From Parvibaculum sedimenti (lineage in GTDB: Bacteria > Pseudomonadota > Alphaproteobacteria > Parvibaculales > Parvibaculaceae): a stretch of DNA of 64,000 bases. The stretch spans positions 124,001 through 188,000 of the forward strand of contig NZ_WESC01000009.1 in assembly GCF_009184905.1 (NCBI RefSeq), read 5' to 3'. Under the pieces are notes generated by a model. The model ran no database searches. It was not told where the DNA came from and worked only from the letters and a program-made list of their open reading frames with translations. The position numbers were made by a program, and so were the translations under genes. Shown here piece by piece: positions 56,281 to 64,000 of this stretch; within the stretch, counting starts at the first letter, position 1; each line of letters starts with the position of its first letter.

Positions 56281-57675
56281 CTATACCTTCCAGCCTCCGC
56301 CGAGGGAGCGGTAAAACGAAACCGCATTGTTCGCCTGCGCGAGCTGCAGCCGGATCAGGTCCTCCTGCGCCGCATAAAGCGAACGCTGATTGACCAGGAC
56401 GTTGAGATAGCTGTCCACGCCCTCGCGGTAACGCTTCTGCGAAAGCGTATAGGCCGTAGACGAGGATTGGACGAGCCCGAGCTGCGCCTTCTTCTGCCGG
56501 TCGTATGTCTCGACACCATCAAGCGCGTCCGAAACTTCCCGGAAGGCCGTCTGGATTGCCTTTTGATAATTCGCGATCTCAATATCCTTGCTGATGGTTG
56601 CGACGTCGAGATTGGCCTGGTTGCGCCCGAAATCAAAAATCGGAACGGTGATCGTAGGAACGAAGGACCATGCGGCACTGCCGGCGTCGAACAGTCCGCT
56701 GAGGCTCGCGCTTGAGCTGCTTCCCTCGGCGGTGAGCGAAATTCGAGGGAAAAAGGCCGCCCGTGCCGCGCCGATATTGGCATTGGCCGCCAGCAGACTA
56801 TGCTCCGCCGCCATAATGTCAGGACGCCGCGTCAGCAGGTCCGACGGAAGGCCCACAGGCAGGTCTGTCGTCAAGGCCGAGGTTTCGATCCCCACCGGCA
56901 CGAGTAGATCAGCCTGCAGCGGCTGACCGACAAGCAGGGTCAGGGCATTGATGTCCTGTTTCACCTGACGGTCATATTGCGCGAGGTTGGCTTCCGCCTG
57001 CCGCACCGATGTTTCGGCCTGAGCCACATCGAGCGAGGACGAGGTCTCGTTCGTGAAGCCCGCCTGCACAATTTTCAGCGACTCGCGCTGGCTCGCCAGC
57101 GTGTCGACCGTCAGCTGACGGAGTTCCTGATCGGCCTGCAGCGCCAACCAGGCATTGGCCACTTCACCGATGAGGCTGATCTGCGCTGCCTTGCGCGTCT
57201 CCGTGCTCGCAAAAAATTGCTCGAGCGCCTGCTCGTTCAGGCTGCGCACACGCCCAAAGAGATCGAGCTCATAGGAGGCGAGTCCGCCGGCCACGTAGGA
57301 TCGGCTGTTCAATGCCTGTCCCGTGCTGGATAGATCGGCGGGCGTCCGCGCTTTCGACATGGTCGCCTGGCCTGAAATGCTTGGCAACAGGTCGGCGCGC
57401 TGGATGCGGTACTGCGCGCGCACCACTTCAACATTGAGGACCGAGACGCGCAGATCCCGATTGTTGGCGAGCGCCAGTTCGATCAGCTGCCTGAGATGCG
57501 GCTCGCGATAAAAGACCTGCCAGTCGATATCAGCAGCGGCCTCCCCGCTTTTGCCCGCCGCCGCGCCGGCAAATGTGCCGGCGACGGCGGGGGCCGGGCG
57601 CTCAAGGGGGGGGATCATTGAGCAGCCCGTAAGCAGCAGGCTCGTGGTCAGGATAATCAGCTTGTTCGCACTCAT
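56281..57675 (-). CDS. RND efflux outer-membrane factor (OprM/NodT type lipoprotein)
   Basis: 464 residues. Lipoprotein signal with LLLTGC-S (Cys18). Two TolC-like repeats are seen, each with long helical segments ([31 protein letters not shown] to [16 protein letters not shown]). [10 protein letters not shown] is the family block. It forms the outer-membrane channel of the pump. Its start overlaps the RND stop by four bases (ATGA). Confidence 0.94.
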   Translation of the reverse strand: MSANKLIILTTSLLLTGCSMIPPLERPAPAVAGTFAGAAAGKSGEAAADIDWQVFYREPHLRQLIELALANNRDLRVSVLNVEVVRAQYRIQRADLLPSISGQATMSKARTPADLSSTGQALNSRSYVAGGLASYELDLFGRVRSLNEQALEQFFASTETRKAAQISLIGEVANAWLALQADQELRQLTVDTLASQRESLKIVQAGFTNETSSSLDVAQAETSVRQAEANLAQYDRQVKQDINALTLLVGQPLQADLLVPVGIETSALTTDLPVGLPSDLLTRRPDIMAAEHSLLAANANIGAARAAFFPRISLTAEGSSSSASLSGLFDAGSAAWSFVPTITVPIFDFGRNQANLDVATISKDIEIANYQKAIQTAFREVSDALDGVETYDRQKKAQLGLVQSSSTAYTLSQKRYREGVDSYLNVLVNQRSLYAAQEDLIRLQLAQANNAVSFYRSLGGGWKV

Positions 57676-60600
57676 AACGTCACCTCCTCGGCTTTCGGCG
57701 CCTTAAGGCGTTCGAAGAGCCGGGTAACCAGAACGTAGAAAAGGGGCACAAAGAAAATGGCGAGGAAAGTGGCCGACAACGTGCCGCCCACGACGCCTGT
57801 GCCGACGGAATGCTGGCTGCCAGATCCTGCGCCGCTGGACACAGTAAGCGGCAGGACGCCAAGCACAAAGGCGATGGACGTCATGATGATCGGGCGCAGG
57901 CGCAGACGCGCGGCCTCAATCGCCGCAGCGATCAAGGGCTTCCCCTGCCGCTCGTGAAGATCCTTGGCAAACTCCACGATCAGAATGGCATTCTTCGCCG
58001 ACAATCCGATCGTCGTCAGAAGGCCGACCTGGAAGAAGACGTCGTTGGTCAACCCGCGAGCCAATGTTGCGACGACTGCGCCGAAGACACCGAGCGGAAT
58101 CACCATCAGCACCGAGAATGGAATCGACCAGCTCTCGTATAGCGCCGCTAGGCAAAGAAAGACGATCAGGATCGAGAGCGCATAAAGAGCTGGCGCCTGG
58201 GAGCCCGACATCTTTTCCTCGTAGGAAAGACCCGTGGTCGCAATGCTGAAGCCCGGTGGCAATGTCGCCGCGATCCGCTCCACTTCTTTCATGGCGTCGC
58301 CCGAGCTATAACCCTGCGCGGGTCCGCCCTGTAACTCGACCGCAGAGGCACCGTTATAGCGCTCGAGCTTGGGCGAGCCGACTTCCCATGTTCCGTTGGC
58401 GATGGCGGAGAAGGGAACCATCGCGCCATCCGCATTACGCAGATACCACTTGTTGAAATCCTCGGGCGAGATGCGCGAATCGACATCGCCCTGAAGGAAG
58501 ACTTTTTTCACGCGGCCCTTGTCGATGAAGTCATTGATATATTCCGAGCCCCAGGCCGCGCTCATCGTTTCATTGACGTCCTCGATGCTGACTTTCAGCG
58601 CGCGCGCCTTCTCGTCGTCGACGACGATGCGATATTGCGGCTCATCGTCCATGCCGTTTGGACGCACGCCTGACAGGAGCGGGCTCTGCGACGCCATGCC
58701 CAGGAACTGGCCGCGGGCCGCCATCAGTGCGTCGTGCCCCTTCCCCCCGTCATCCTGCAGATAGATATCGAAGCCTTGCGAATTGCCCATCTCGGAAATG
58801 GCAGGGGGTACAATCGGAATAACCATTCCATCCTTGATCTGCGAAAAGGCGCCGAACGCGCGGTCGGCCAGGGCGAAGACGGATGTATCCCTGCCCTTGC
58901 GCTCCTCCCAGCTCTTCAGATTGACGAAAGCCATGCCGGAATTCTGCCCACGTCCGGCAAAGTTGAAGCCGCGCACCGTGAACACCGACTGAACGATATC
59001 GCCCTCGTCCTTCAGCAGGTAATCGCGAACAGAGGTCAGAGCCGCCTCCGTCCGCTCGGCGCTCGCATTGCCGGGCAGCTGCACCTGCACGAATAACTGC
59101 CCTTGATCTTCCTGTGGGAGGAACGCTGTCGGTATGCGGACGAAAAGAAGTCCCACGCCAACAACAAGAACTCCATAGACGACGATATAACGCGCCTTGT
59201 TGTTCAGGATATTGCCCACGGCGCGTTCATAACGCCTGGTGCTCCGGTCGAAAGTCTTGTTGAACCAGCCGAAAAAACCTTTTTTATGCTCATGATCGAC
59301 ATCGCCGGGCCGAAGAATGGTCGCACAGAGTGCCGGTGTGAAGACGAGTGCCACAAGCACGGAAAGCGACATGGCCGAGATGATCGTGACCGAGAACTGC
59401 CGATAGATCACGCCCGTCGAACCAGGGAAGAAGGCCATGGGCAGGAAGACGGCGGATAGAACGAGAGCGATGCCGACGAGCGCGCCCTGAATCTGTCCCA
59501 TCGACTTACGCGTCGCGTCTTTGGCGCTCAGATTCTCCTCAGTCATCACGCGCTCGACATTCTCGACCACGACAATGGCGTCGTCGACGAGCAGACCGAT
59601 GGCCAGCACCATGCCGAACATGGTGAGGATGTTGATGCTGAAGCCGAATGCGGCGAGAGCGGCAAATGTTCCGAGCAGGACCACCGGCACAGCAAGTGTC
59701 GGGATGAGCGTTGCGCGAAAATTCTGCAGGAAGAGGAACATGACCAAGAAGACGAGGACGATACCTTCGACGAGCGTCTTCACGACCTCCTTCATGGACG
59801 CGCTGACGACCGGAGACGTGTCGAGAGGATATTCAACCGTCACGCCCGGCGGCAGTAGAGCCGACTTCTGGGCAATCAGCTCACGCACAGCGGCAACCGT
59901 GTCGAGAAGATTGGCGCCCGTCGCGAGGCGGAGCGCCATGCCCGCGGCAGGCTTTCCATTATGCTTGCCCGCGATCGAGAAATCCTGCGAGCCGAGTTCT
60001 ACCTTGGCGACATCACGAAGACGAACCTGCGAGCCGTTGCTATCGACCTTGAGCAGGATTTCGCGGAACTGCTCAGGCGTGGAGAGGCGCGTCTTGCCGA
60101 TCACCGCCGCGTTCAACTGCACGCCGTCGCGCGTCGGCAACCCGCCGAGCTGTCCGGAGGAAACCTGAACATTCTGGGCTTGAATGGCCGTGGCGACATC
60201 CTGCGGCGTCAGCGAATAGCTGTTGAGCTTCGCCGGATCAAGCCAGATGCGCATCGCATGCGGCGCGCCCATCAGGAGGTAGTCGCCCACGCCCTTTGTG
60301 CGCAGGATCGGGTCTTGCAGATTGGAGACGAGAAAGTCGCCAAGTGCCTCGCTGGAGATCTTGCCGTCCTGCGAGACGAGGCTGAGCACCAGCATGAAGT
60401 TGATCTGGTACTTCGCGACGCGAATACCCTGCTGCTGCACTTCCTGCGGCAAGAGCGGCGTCGCAAGCTGCAGCTTGTTCTGTACCTGAACCTGGGCAAT
60501 GTCGGGATTGGTTCCCTGATCGAAGGTGACAATGATCTCCGCACTGCCGTCGGAGTTGCTCGCCGATGACATGTAGCGCAGCCCGTCGAGGCCATTCATC

Positions 60601-60803
60601 TGCTGCTCTATCACCTGCACAACGGCGTCTTGCACCGTCTGCGCAGAGGCGCCGGGATAGGCGACCGAAATGGAGATCGCAGGTGCGGCGATGTTCGGAT
60701 ATTGGGTGACGGCAAGCGTACGGATCGAAAGGATGCCCGCCAGCATGATGACGATGGCGATGACCCAGGCGAAAATCGGCCGGTTAATGAAGAAATTCGA
60801 CAT
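57672..60803 (-). CDS. HAE1-family RND multidrug efflux permease (AcrB/MexB-like)
   Basis: 1043 residues, the AcrB size. [18 protein letters not shown] has the Asp pair of helix 4. The porter domain has [20 protein letters not shown], and the C-terminal half [23 protein letters not shown], as in AcrB. It is the inner-membrane proton-driven pump of a complete tripartite system. Co-transcribed between the MFP (12 bases upstream) and OMF genes. Confidence 0.96.
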   Translation of the reverse strand: MSNFFINRPIFAWVIAIVIMLAGILSIRTLAVTQYPNIAAPAISISVAYPGASAQTVQDAVVQVIEQQMNGLDGLRYMSSASNSDGSAEIIVTFDQGTNPDIAQVQVQNKLQLATPLLPQEVQQQGIRVAKYQINFMLVLSLVSQDGKISSEALGDFLVSNLQDPILRTKGVGDYLLMGAPHAMRIWLDPAKLNSYSLTPQDVATAIQAQNVQVSSGQLGGLPTRDGVQLNAAVIGKTRLSTPEQFREILLKVDSNGSQVRLRDVAKVELGSQDFSIAGKHNGKPAAGMALRLATGANLLDTVAAVRELIAQKSALLPPGVTVEYPLDTSPVVSASMKEVVKTLVEGIVLVFLVMFLFLQNFRATLIPTLAVPVVLLGTFAALAAFGFSINILTMFGMVLAIGLLVDDAIVVVENVERVMTEENLSAKDATRKSMGQIQGALVGIALVLSAVFLPMAFFPGSTGVIYRQFSVTIISAMSLSVLVALVFTPALCATILRPGDVDHEHKKGFFGWFNKTFDRSTRRYERAVGNILNNKARYIVVYGVLVVGVGLLFVRIPTAFLPQEDQGQLFVQVQLPGNASAERTEAALTSVRDYLLKDEGDIVQSVFTVRGFNFAGRGQNSGMAFVNLKSWEERKGRDTSVFALADRAFGAFSQIKDGMVIPIVPPAISEMGNSQGFDIYLQDDGGKGHDALMAARGQFLGMASQSPLLSGVRPNGMDDEPQYRIVVDDEKARALKVSIEDVNETMSAAWGSEYINDFIDKGRVKKVFLQGDVDSRISPEDFNKWYLRNADGAMVPFSAIANGTWEVGSPKLERYNGASAVELQGGPAQGYSSGDAMKEVERIAATLPPGFSIATTGLSYEEKMSGSQAPALYALSILIVFLCLAALYESWSIPFSVLMVIPLGVFGAVVATLARGLTNDVFFQVGLLTTIGLSAKNAILIVEFAKDLHERQGKPLIAAAIEAARLRLRPIIMTSIAFVLGVLPLTVSSGAGSGSQHSVGTGVVGGTLSATFLAIFFVPLFYVLVTRLFERLKAPKAEEVTL

Positions 60804-60814
60804 GATGACCCCGC

Positions 60815-61975
60815 TCAGTTGGCGCGCGGGCTGGGCGCCGCGGTCGCGGCATCGCCGAGATCGACCCGCACATTGGAAGCGGGCTTCGCCACGACGGGCA
60901 CGTTCGGCGGAAGCATCCGAAGCTTTTGCGCGCCCTCGGTGACGACGCTTTCTCCGGGCGCAAGGCCCGCTTCAACAAGCCACGTGTTGCCGATGGTGCG
61001 ATTGACGACGATCTCGCGCTGCGTCGCCTTCTGGTCCTTGACGACCCAGACGACCGCCTTGCCCGCCGGGTCGCGCGACACGGCCTGCTGCGGCACCAGA
61101 ACGGCATTGGGCCGCACACCCTCGTCGACACGCACATGGACGAACATGCCGGGCAGCAACAGCCTCTCAGGATTCGGGAAGGCGGCGCGCAGCGTCACCG
61201 AGCCGGTGCCCTTATCGACATTGACTTCGCCGAACTTCAGCGTGCCGCGATGCGGATAGGTCGTACCGTCCTCAAGCACGAGTTCGAGCGATGCCTCGCC
61301 CTCCTTGCCCGGCGCGAGCTCGCCGCTGGCAAGCTCACGCTTCAGGCGCAGAAGTTCGACCGAGGATTGGGTGACATCGACATAGATGGGATCGAGCTGC
61401 GTAACGATGGCGAGATACTGCGCCTGACCATTGGTCACCAGAGCGCCCTCCGTCACCGAGGATCGCCCGATGCGTCCGGCAATCGGCGACTTGACCTTTG
61501 TATAGGCGAGATTGACCCGCGCCGTTTCGACATCGGCCGCCGTTTGGCGATAGGTCGAAAGCGCGTCGTCATATTGCTGCCGGCTGACGGCCTTGTCGGC
61601 CAGGAGCCGTGCATAGCGGTCAGCAAGAAGTTTTGCCGAGGCCATGGCCGCGTCAGCCTTCTTGTAGGCCGACTGGTAGAGCGCGTCGTCGATCTGGTAG
61701 AGCTGCTGACCCTCTTCGACCTCGGCGCCCTCGGTGAAGAGGCGGCGCTGGATGATGCCCGTTACCTGAGGCCTGACCTCCGCCACGCGCTGTGCGCTGA
61801 CACGGCCCGGCAGCGTCGAGCGGATGTTCACCGGCTGCGCGGAAAGCTCGACTGCCCCCACCTCGACCGGGGCGCCATGATTTGCCTGTGCCCCCTCGTC
61901 GCCGCATCCGGCCAATGACAAAGAGGCGACGAGCGCGAGAAGCGCACTACCGCGGAAAAGAGCTCTGGCACGCAT
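60815..61975 (-). CDS. RND efflux periplasmic adaptor (AcrA/MexA-like lipoprotein)
   Basis: 386 residues. Lipoprotein signal LSLAGC-G (Cys24). [20 protein letters not shown] and [20 protein letters not shown] are the lipoyl halves, with an alpha-hairpin between them ([20 protein letters not shown]). It links the RND pump to the outer-membrane channel. First gene of the operon; the ATG at 61975 follows AAGGATCAG. Confidence 0.95.
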   Translation of the reverse strand: MRARALFRGSALLALVASLSLAGCGDEGAQANHGAPVEVGAVELSAQPVNIRSTLPGRVSAQRVAEVRPQVTGIIQRRLFTEGAEVEEGQQLYQIDDALYQSAYKKADAAMASAKLLADRYARLLADKAVSRQQYDDALSTYRQTAADVETARVNLAYTKVKSPIAGRIGRSSVTEGALVTNGQAQYLAIVTQLDPIYVDVTQSSVELLRLKRELASGELAPGKEGEASLELVLEDGTTYPHRGTLKFGEVNVDKGTGSVTLRAAFPNPERLLLPGMFVHVRVDEGVRPNAVLVPQQAVSRDPAGKAVVWVVKDQKATQREIVVNRTIGNTWLVEAGLAPGESVVTEGAQKLRMLPPNVPVVAKPASNVRVDLGDAATAAPSPRAN

Positions 61976-62060
61976 GTAACTGATCCTTCAATCCGCCCGG
62001 CATTGCCGAACATCGACAGCCGGACCCGGCATCTGAACGCCATGGACCGGTCATATTTAA

Positions 62061-62102
62061 GTACCGCTTGGTTTCCTTTTGTATTAGAAAACCATCCGGT
62101 AC
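62061..62102. promoter_or_regulatory. 42-bp interrupted palindrome, probable TetR operator
   Basis: GTACCGCTTGGTTT (62061-62074) and AAACCATCCGGTAC (62089-62102) pair at 12 of 14 positions around a 14-base centre. It lies midway between the divergent pump and tetR genes. On the minus strand a TTGACA (62112-62107) just before it and TCTAAT/TAATAC within it are candidate promoter elements of the pump operon, so binding would repress the pump. Confidence 0.75.
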
Positions 62103-62153
62103 CCTTTTGTCAAGCGCGATTTACCGCTAAGCAGGCGTCGGAGGACCGATCTG

Positions 62154-62807
62154 ATGACCAACGAAGAAAAACGGGGACCGGGCCGGCCGCGCGTCCTGAC
62201 CCACGAGGAGCGCAAGGCGCGGATTCTCGACGCGGCGGAGGCGCTGTTTGTCCGCCAGGGCTATGCCGCGACCAGCATGGGCGACGTTGCCCGGGCAAGC
62301 TCGATGTCCAAGAAAACCGTCTACGACATGTTCGAGACGAAAGAAGCGCTGTTTTCAGCGCTGGTGCTTTCGCGCAATGAATTCGAGCCGCGGCTTCTGG
62401 AGTGCGACACGGCCGGAAAGACGGCGCGAGAAGGCTTGCAGATGATTTTGCAAAAGAGCGCCGAACTCGTCCTCGCCCCGCATCAGATCGCCCTCACCCG
62501 TCTTGTCATTGCGGAGACCGCAAAGGCTCCGGAGCTTGCCGACCAGTTTTACAAGCAAGGCATCGACAGAGCCGAGCAAGCGCTCGCGAGCCAGTTCGAA
62601 CGCCTCTGCAAGCAGCACGATCTGCGCGTCGACGACCCAAAGGAAATGGTGAACTTTTTCTTCGGCGCCATTCTCTGCGACGAGCTTATGGATGGCCTGA
62701 TGCGTCGTCCCCGTGTCAGTAACAAGCGCCCTCTGTCCAAACAGATCAGCCGCCTGCTCGATATCTTCGGTCCCGCAATCGGACTGGACGACGGCGCGCG
62801 CTCATAA
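62154..62807 (+). CDS. TetR/AcrR-family repressor of the adjacent RND pump
   Basis: 217 residues. The N-terminal HTH is ILDAAEALFVRQGYAATSMGDVARASSMSKKTVYDMFETKEALF in standard TetR order (about 20-65). The C-terminal helical domain (TRLVIAETAKAPELADQFY) would bind the inducer. Divergent from the MFP gene with a large palindrome between, hence likely the local repressor. The ATG at 62154 follows GGAGGACCGATCTG. Confidence 0.94.
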   Translation: MTNEEKRGPGRPRVLTHEERKARILDAAEALFVRQGYAATSMGDVARASSMSKKTVYDMFETKEALFSALVLSRNEFEPRLLECDTAGKTAREGLQMILQKSAELVLAPHQIALTRLVIAETAKAPELADQFYKQGIDRAEQALASQFERLCKQHDLRVDDPKEMVNFFFGAILCDELMDGLMRRPRVSNKRPLSKQISRLLDIFGPAIGLDDGARS

Positions 62808-63060
62808 CTCGCGATCGCATTTGCGCGCACCGCCGATGTTGCAGCCTCATGTCCCACTCCGGAACGGTTTTTGCTGTGCGACGACGCTCTCCAATACGGA
62901 CGCAATACTTCCAACGTCTCTCAACATGAAACAGAAGGCCAGGGTTTTGCGTTGTCCGCAAGACTCATGGGTGCAATGTTCTTGATCAGGCGTCGGCCCG
63001 CATTGCGCCAACCATCGCAGTGCTGCGTCCTCCTCTGTCTACGGAGAAGACACAACGACG
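62808..63060. other. Intergenic, no feature recognised
   Basis: 253 bases between tetR and the CHASE protein. No gene, tRNA or strong hairpin seen; only weak inverted repeats. Confidence 0.5.
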
Positions 63061-64000
63061 ATGAATGAACCGGGAGCCTCACCGGCAGGGAAATCAAATC
63101 CAGCCAACGACGCGAAGTTGGCGGCCCGGCGCACGTCTACCCTTCCCGCCTGGCTCGTGCTTTTCGCAGGCGTTCTCATAACAATCGTCCTGTCCGTCAA
63201 TCAAAAGCAGGGCATCGACGACGTCGCGAGACGGCAATTTGCCTTCACCGCCGATCAGGTCACGCTCAAGATTCACGAACGTCTTGAATCCTATGAACTG
63301 ATCCTTCGCTGTGCTTCTGGCCTCTTCGCCGACTCTGATGGCGTCAGCCGCAGTGAGTGGAAGCAGTTCGTAGACAAGATACAGGCGGATAAAATCGTTC
63401 CCGGCATTCAAGGTATCGGTTTTTCGGCACTCATTCAGCCGAGTGAGCTGCCCGCTCATATAGCAGCGATACGCGCGGAAGGCTTCCCAAACTACACGCC
63501 GTATCCGCCGGGCAACCGCCCTGTCTATACGAGCATCATCTACCTGGAGCCGTTCCGAGGGCGCAATCTGCGCGCCTTCGGCTTCGACATGTATTCCGAG
63601 CCGGTGCGGCGCGCCGCTATGGAGCGCGCACGGGACACCGGCAAAGCCGCCCTGTCCGGCCCGGTAAGACTGGTGCAGGAAACCGAGTCCGATGTTCAAA
63701 CCGGTACCTTGATGTATGTCCCGGTCTACCGCAACGGAATGCCTGTCGAAACGGTGGAACAAAGGCGAGAGGCCCTGATCGGCTGGACGTATAGCCCCTA
63801 CCGTACGAAAGATCTCATGTCCGGCATCCTTCAGGATTGGGAGGGCAAAGAGGGGAAGTATGTCGATCTGCGTATCTACGAGGATACAGAGGCCAAACCG
63901 GCGCATCTGCTCTATCAGAGCACGAACGAAAGCAATGCTCTCCAACCCTCCAGCTTCCACCAACAACGCATCATAGATTTTCATGGCCAATCATGGTTGC
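63061..64000 (+). CDS. CHASE-domain sensor protein, C-terminus cut by window edge
   Basis: The frame is open to the right edge (about 313 codons). A basic N-terminus is followed by a transmembrane helix (AWLVLFAGVLITIVLSV) and then a periplasmic CHASE domain: GIQGIGFSALI, NRPVYTSIIYLEPF, RNLRAFGFDMYSEPVRR and LSGPVRLVQE. CHASE domains sense small ligands and sit before histidine kinase or GGDEF/EAL modules; which output this one has lies beyond the window. The ATG at 63061 follows GGAGAAG at 11 bases. Confidence 0.85.
   Translation, partial: MNEPGASPAGKSNPANDAKLAARRTSTLPAWLVLFAGVLITIVLSVNQKQGIDDVARRQFAFTADQVTLKIHERLESYELILRCASGLFADSDGVSRSEWKQFVDKIQADKIVPGIQGIGFSALIQPSELPAHIAAIRAEGFPNYTPYPPGNRPVYTSIIYLEPFRGRNLRAFGFDMYSEPVRRAAMERARDTGKAALSGPVRLVQETESDVQTGTLMYVPVYRNGMPVETVEQRREALIGWTYSPYRTKDLMSGILQDWEGKEGKYVDLRIYEDTEAKPAHLLYQSTNESNALQPSSFHQQRIIDFHGQSWL

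Overview
This is a chromosomal window from a GC-rich alphaproteobacterium, most likely of the order Hyphomicrobiales. A Parvibaculum-type organism would fit, but that is only a guess. The reasons are the gene order rlpA - dacC - tmk - (M23 peptidase) - holB - metG - tatD - MBL hydrolase, the heavy use of GTG and TTG starts, the cydP-cydA-cydB-cydX oxidase operon, and ArsR-SRPBCC and malyl-CoA-lyase genes of alphaproteobacterial type. There is no rRNA, CRISPR array or intact insertion sequence. One tRNA (Ser, anticodon TGA) is present.

Layout. 1-13.5 kb is a mixed metabolic region: a truncated hexapeptide acyltransferase, HspQ, a ChbG-type deacetylase divergent from an old-yellow-enzyme, an MDR oxidoreductase divergent from an XRE/MmyB-type regulator with a perfect 18-bp palindrome between them, a malyl-CoA lyase-like protein, a secreted allene-oxide-cyclase-like barrel protein, an MFS transporter, gamma carbonic anhydrase, a GST, a thioesterase, an ArsR regulator with a double SRPBCC protein, and an orphan Lys/Ala/Pro-tailed protein next to tRNA-Ser. 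13.7-18 kb holds a GT25 glycosyltransferase broken by an in-frame TGA, a DHA2 exporter, a small membrane protein and a MmgE/PrpD protein. 18.2-26.7 kb is the housekeeping block of cell-wall, thymidylate kinase, replication and translation genes.

27.3-38.2 kb looks like a sulfide and low-oxygen block. A DUF2892-SQR-OsmC operon faces a two-gene RND pump plus thioredoxin 2, followed by cytochrome bd oxidase (cydP-A-B-X). 38.3-50.9 kb is a glycogen and maltodextrin block (glgX, malQ, a phosphofructokinase, glgB, glgA, a DUF2934 protein, glgP) with no glgC in the window. 51.1-55.2 kb is a compact operon (alpha/beta hydrolase, phosphoribosyltransferase, HPF-cold-shock fusion, CapA-like phosphatase, PRPP synthetase paralogue) preceded by an FNR-type box. 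55.2-62.8 kb holds an APH-like kinase, then a complete MFP-RND-OMF efflux pump divergent from its TetR regulator across a 42-bp interrupted palindrome. The window ends inside a CHASE-domain sensor.

Taken together, 27-55 kb reads as one low-oxygen survival island: sulfide oxidation into the quinone pool, high-affinity oxygen respiration, glycogen turnover feeding glycolysis, and ribosome hibernation. The last operon resembles in content parts of the mycobacterial DosR dormancy regulon (PRTase/hydrolase, CapA-like, HPF-like, phosphofructokinase), but sits under an FNR-like site. This is the most interesting candidate system here; it rests on gene content and motif matches read by eye, not on any search.
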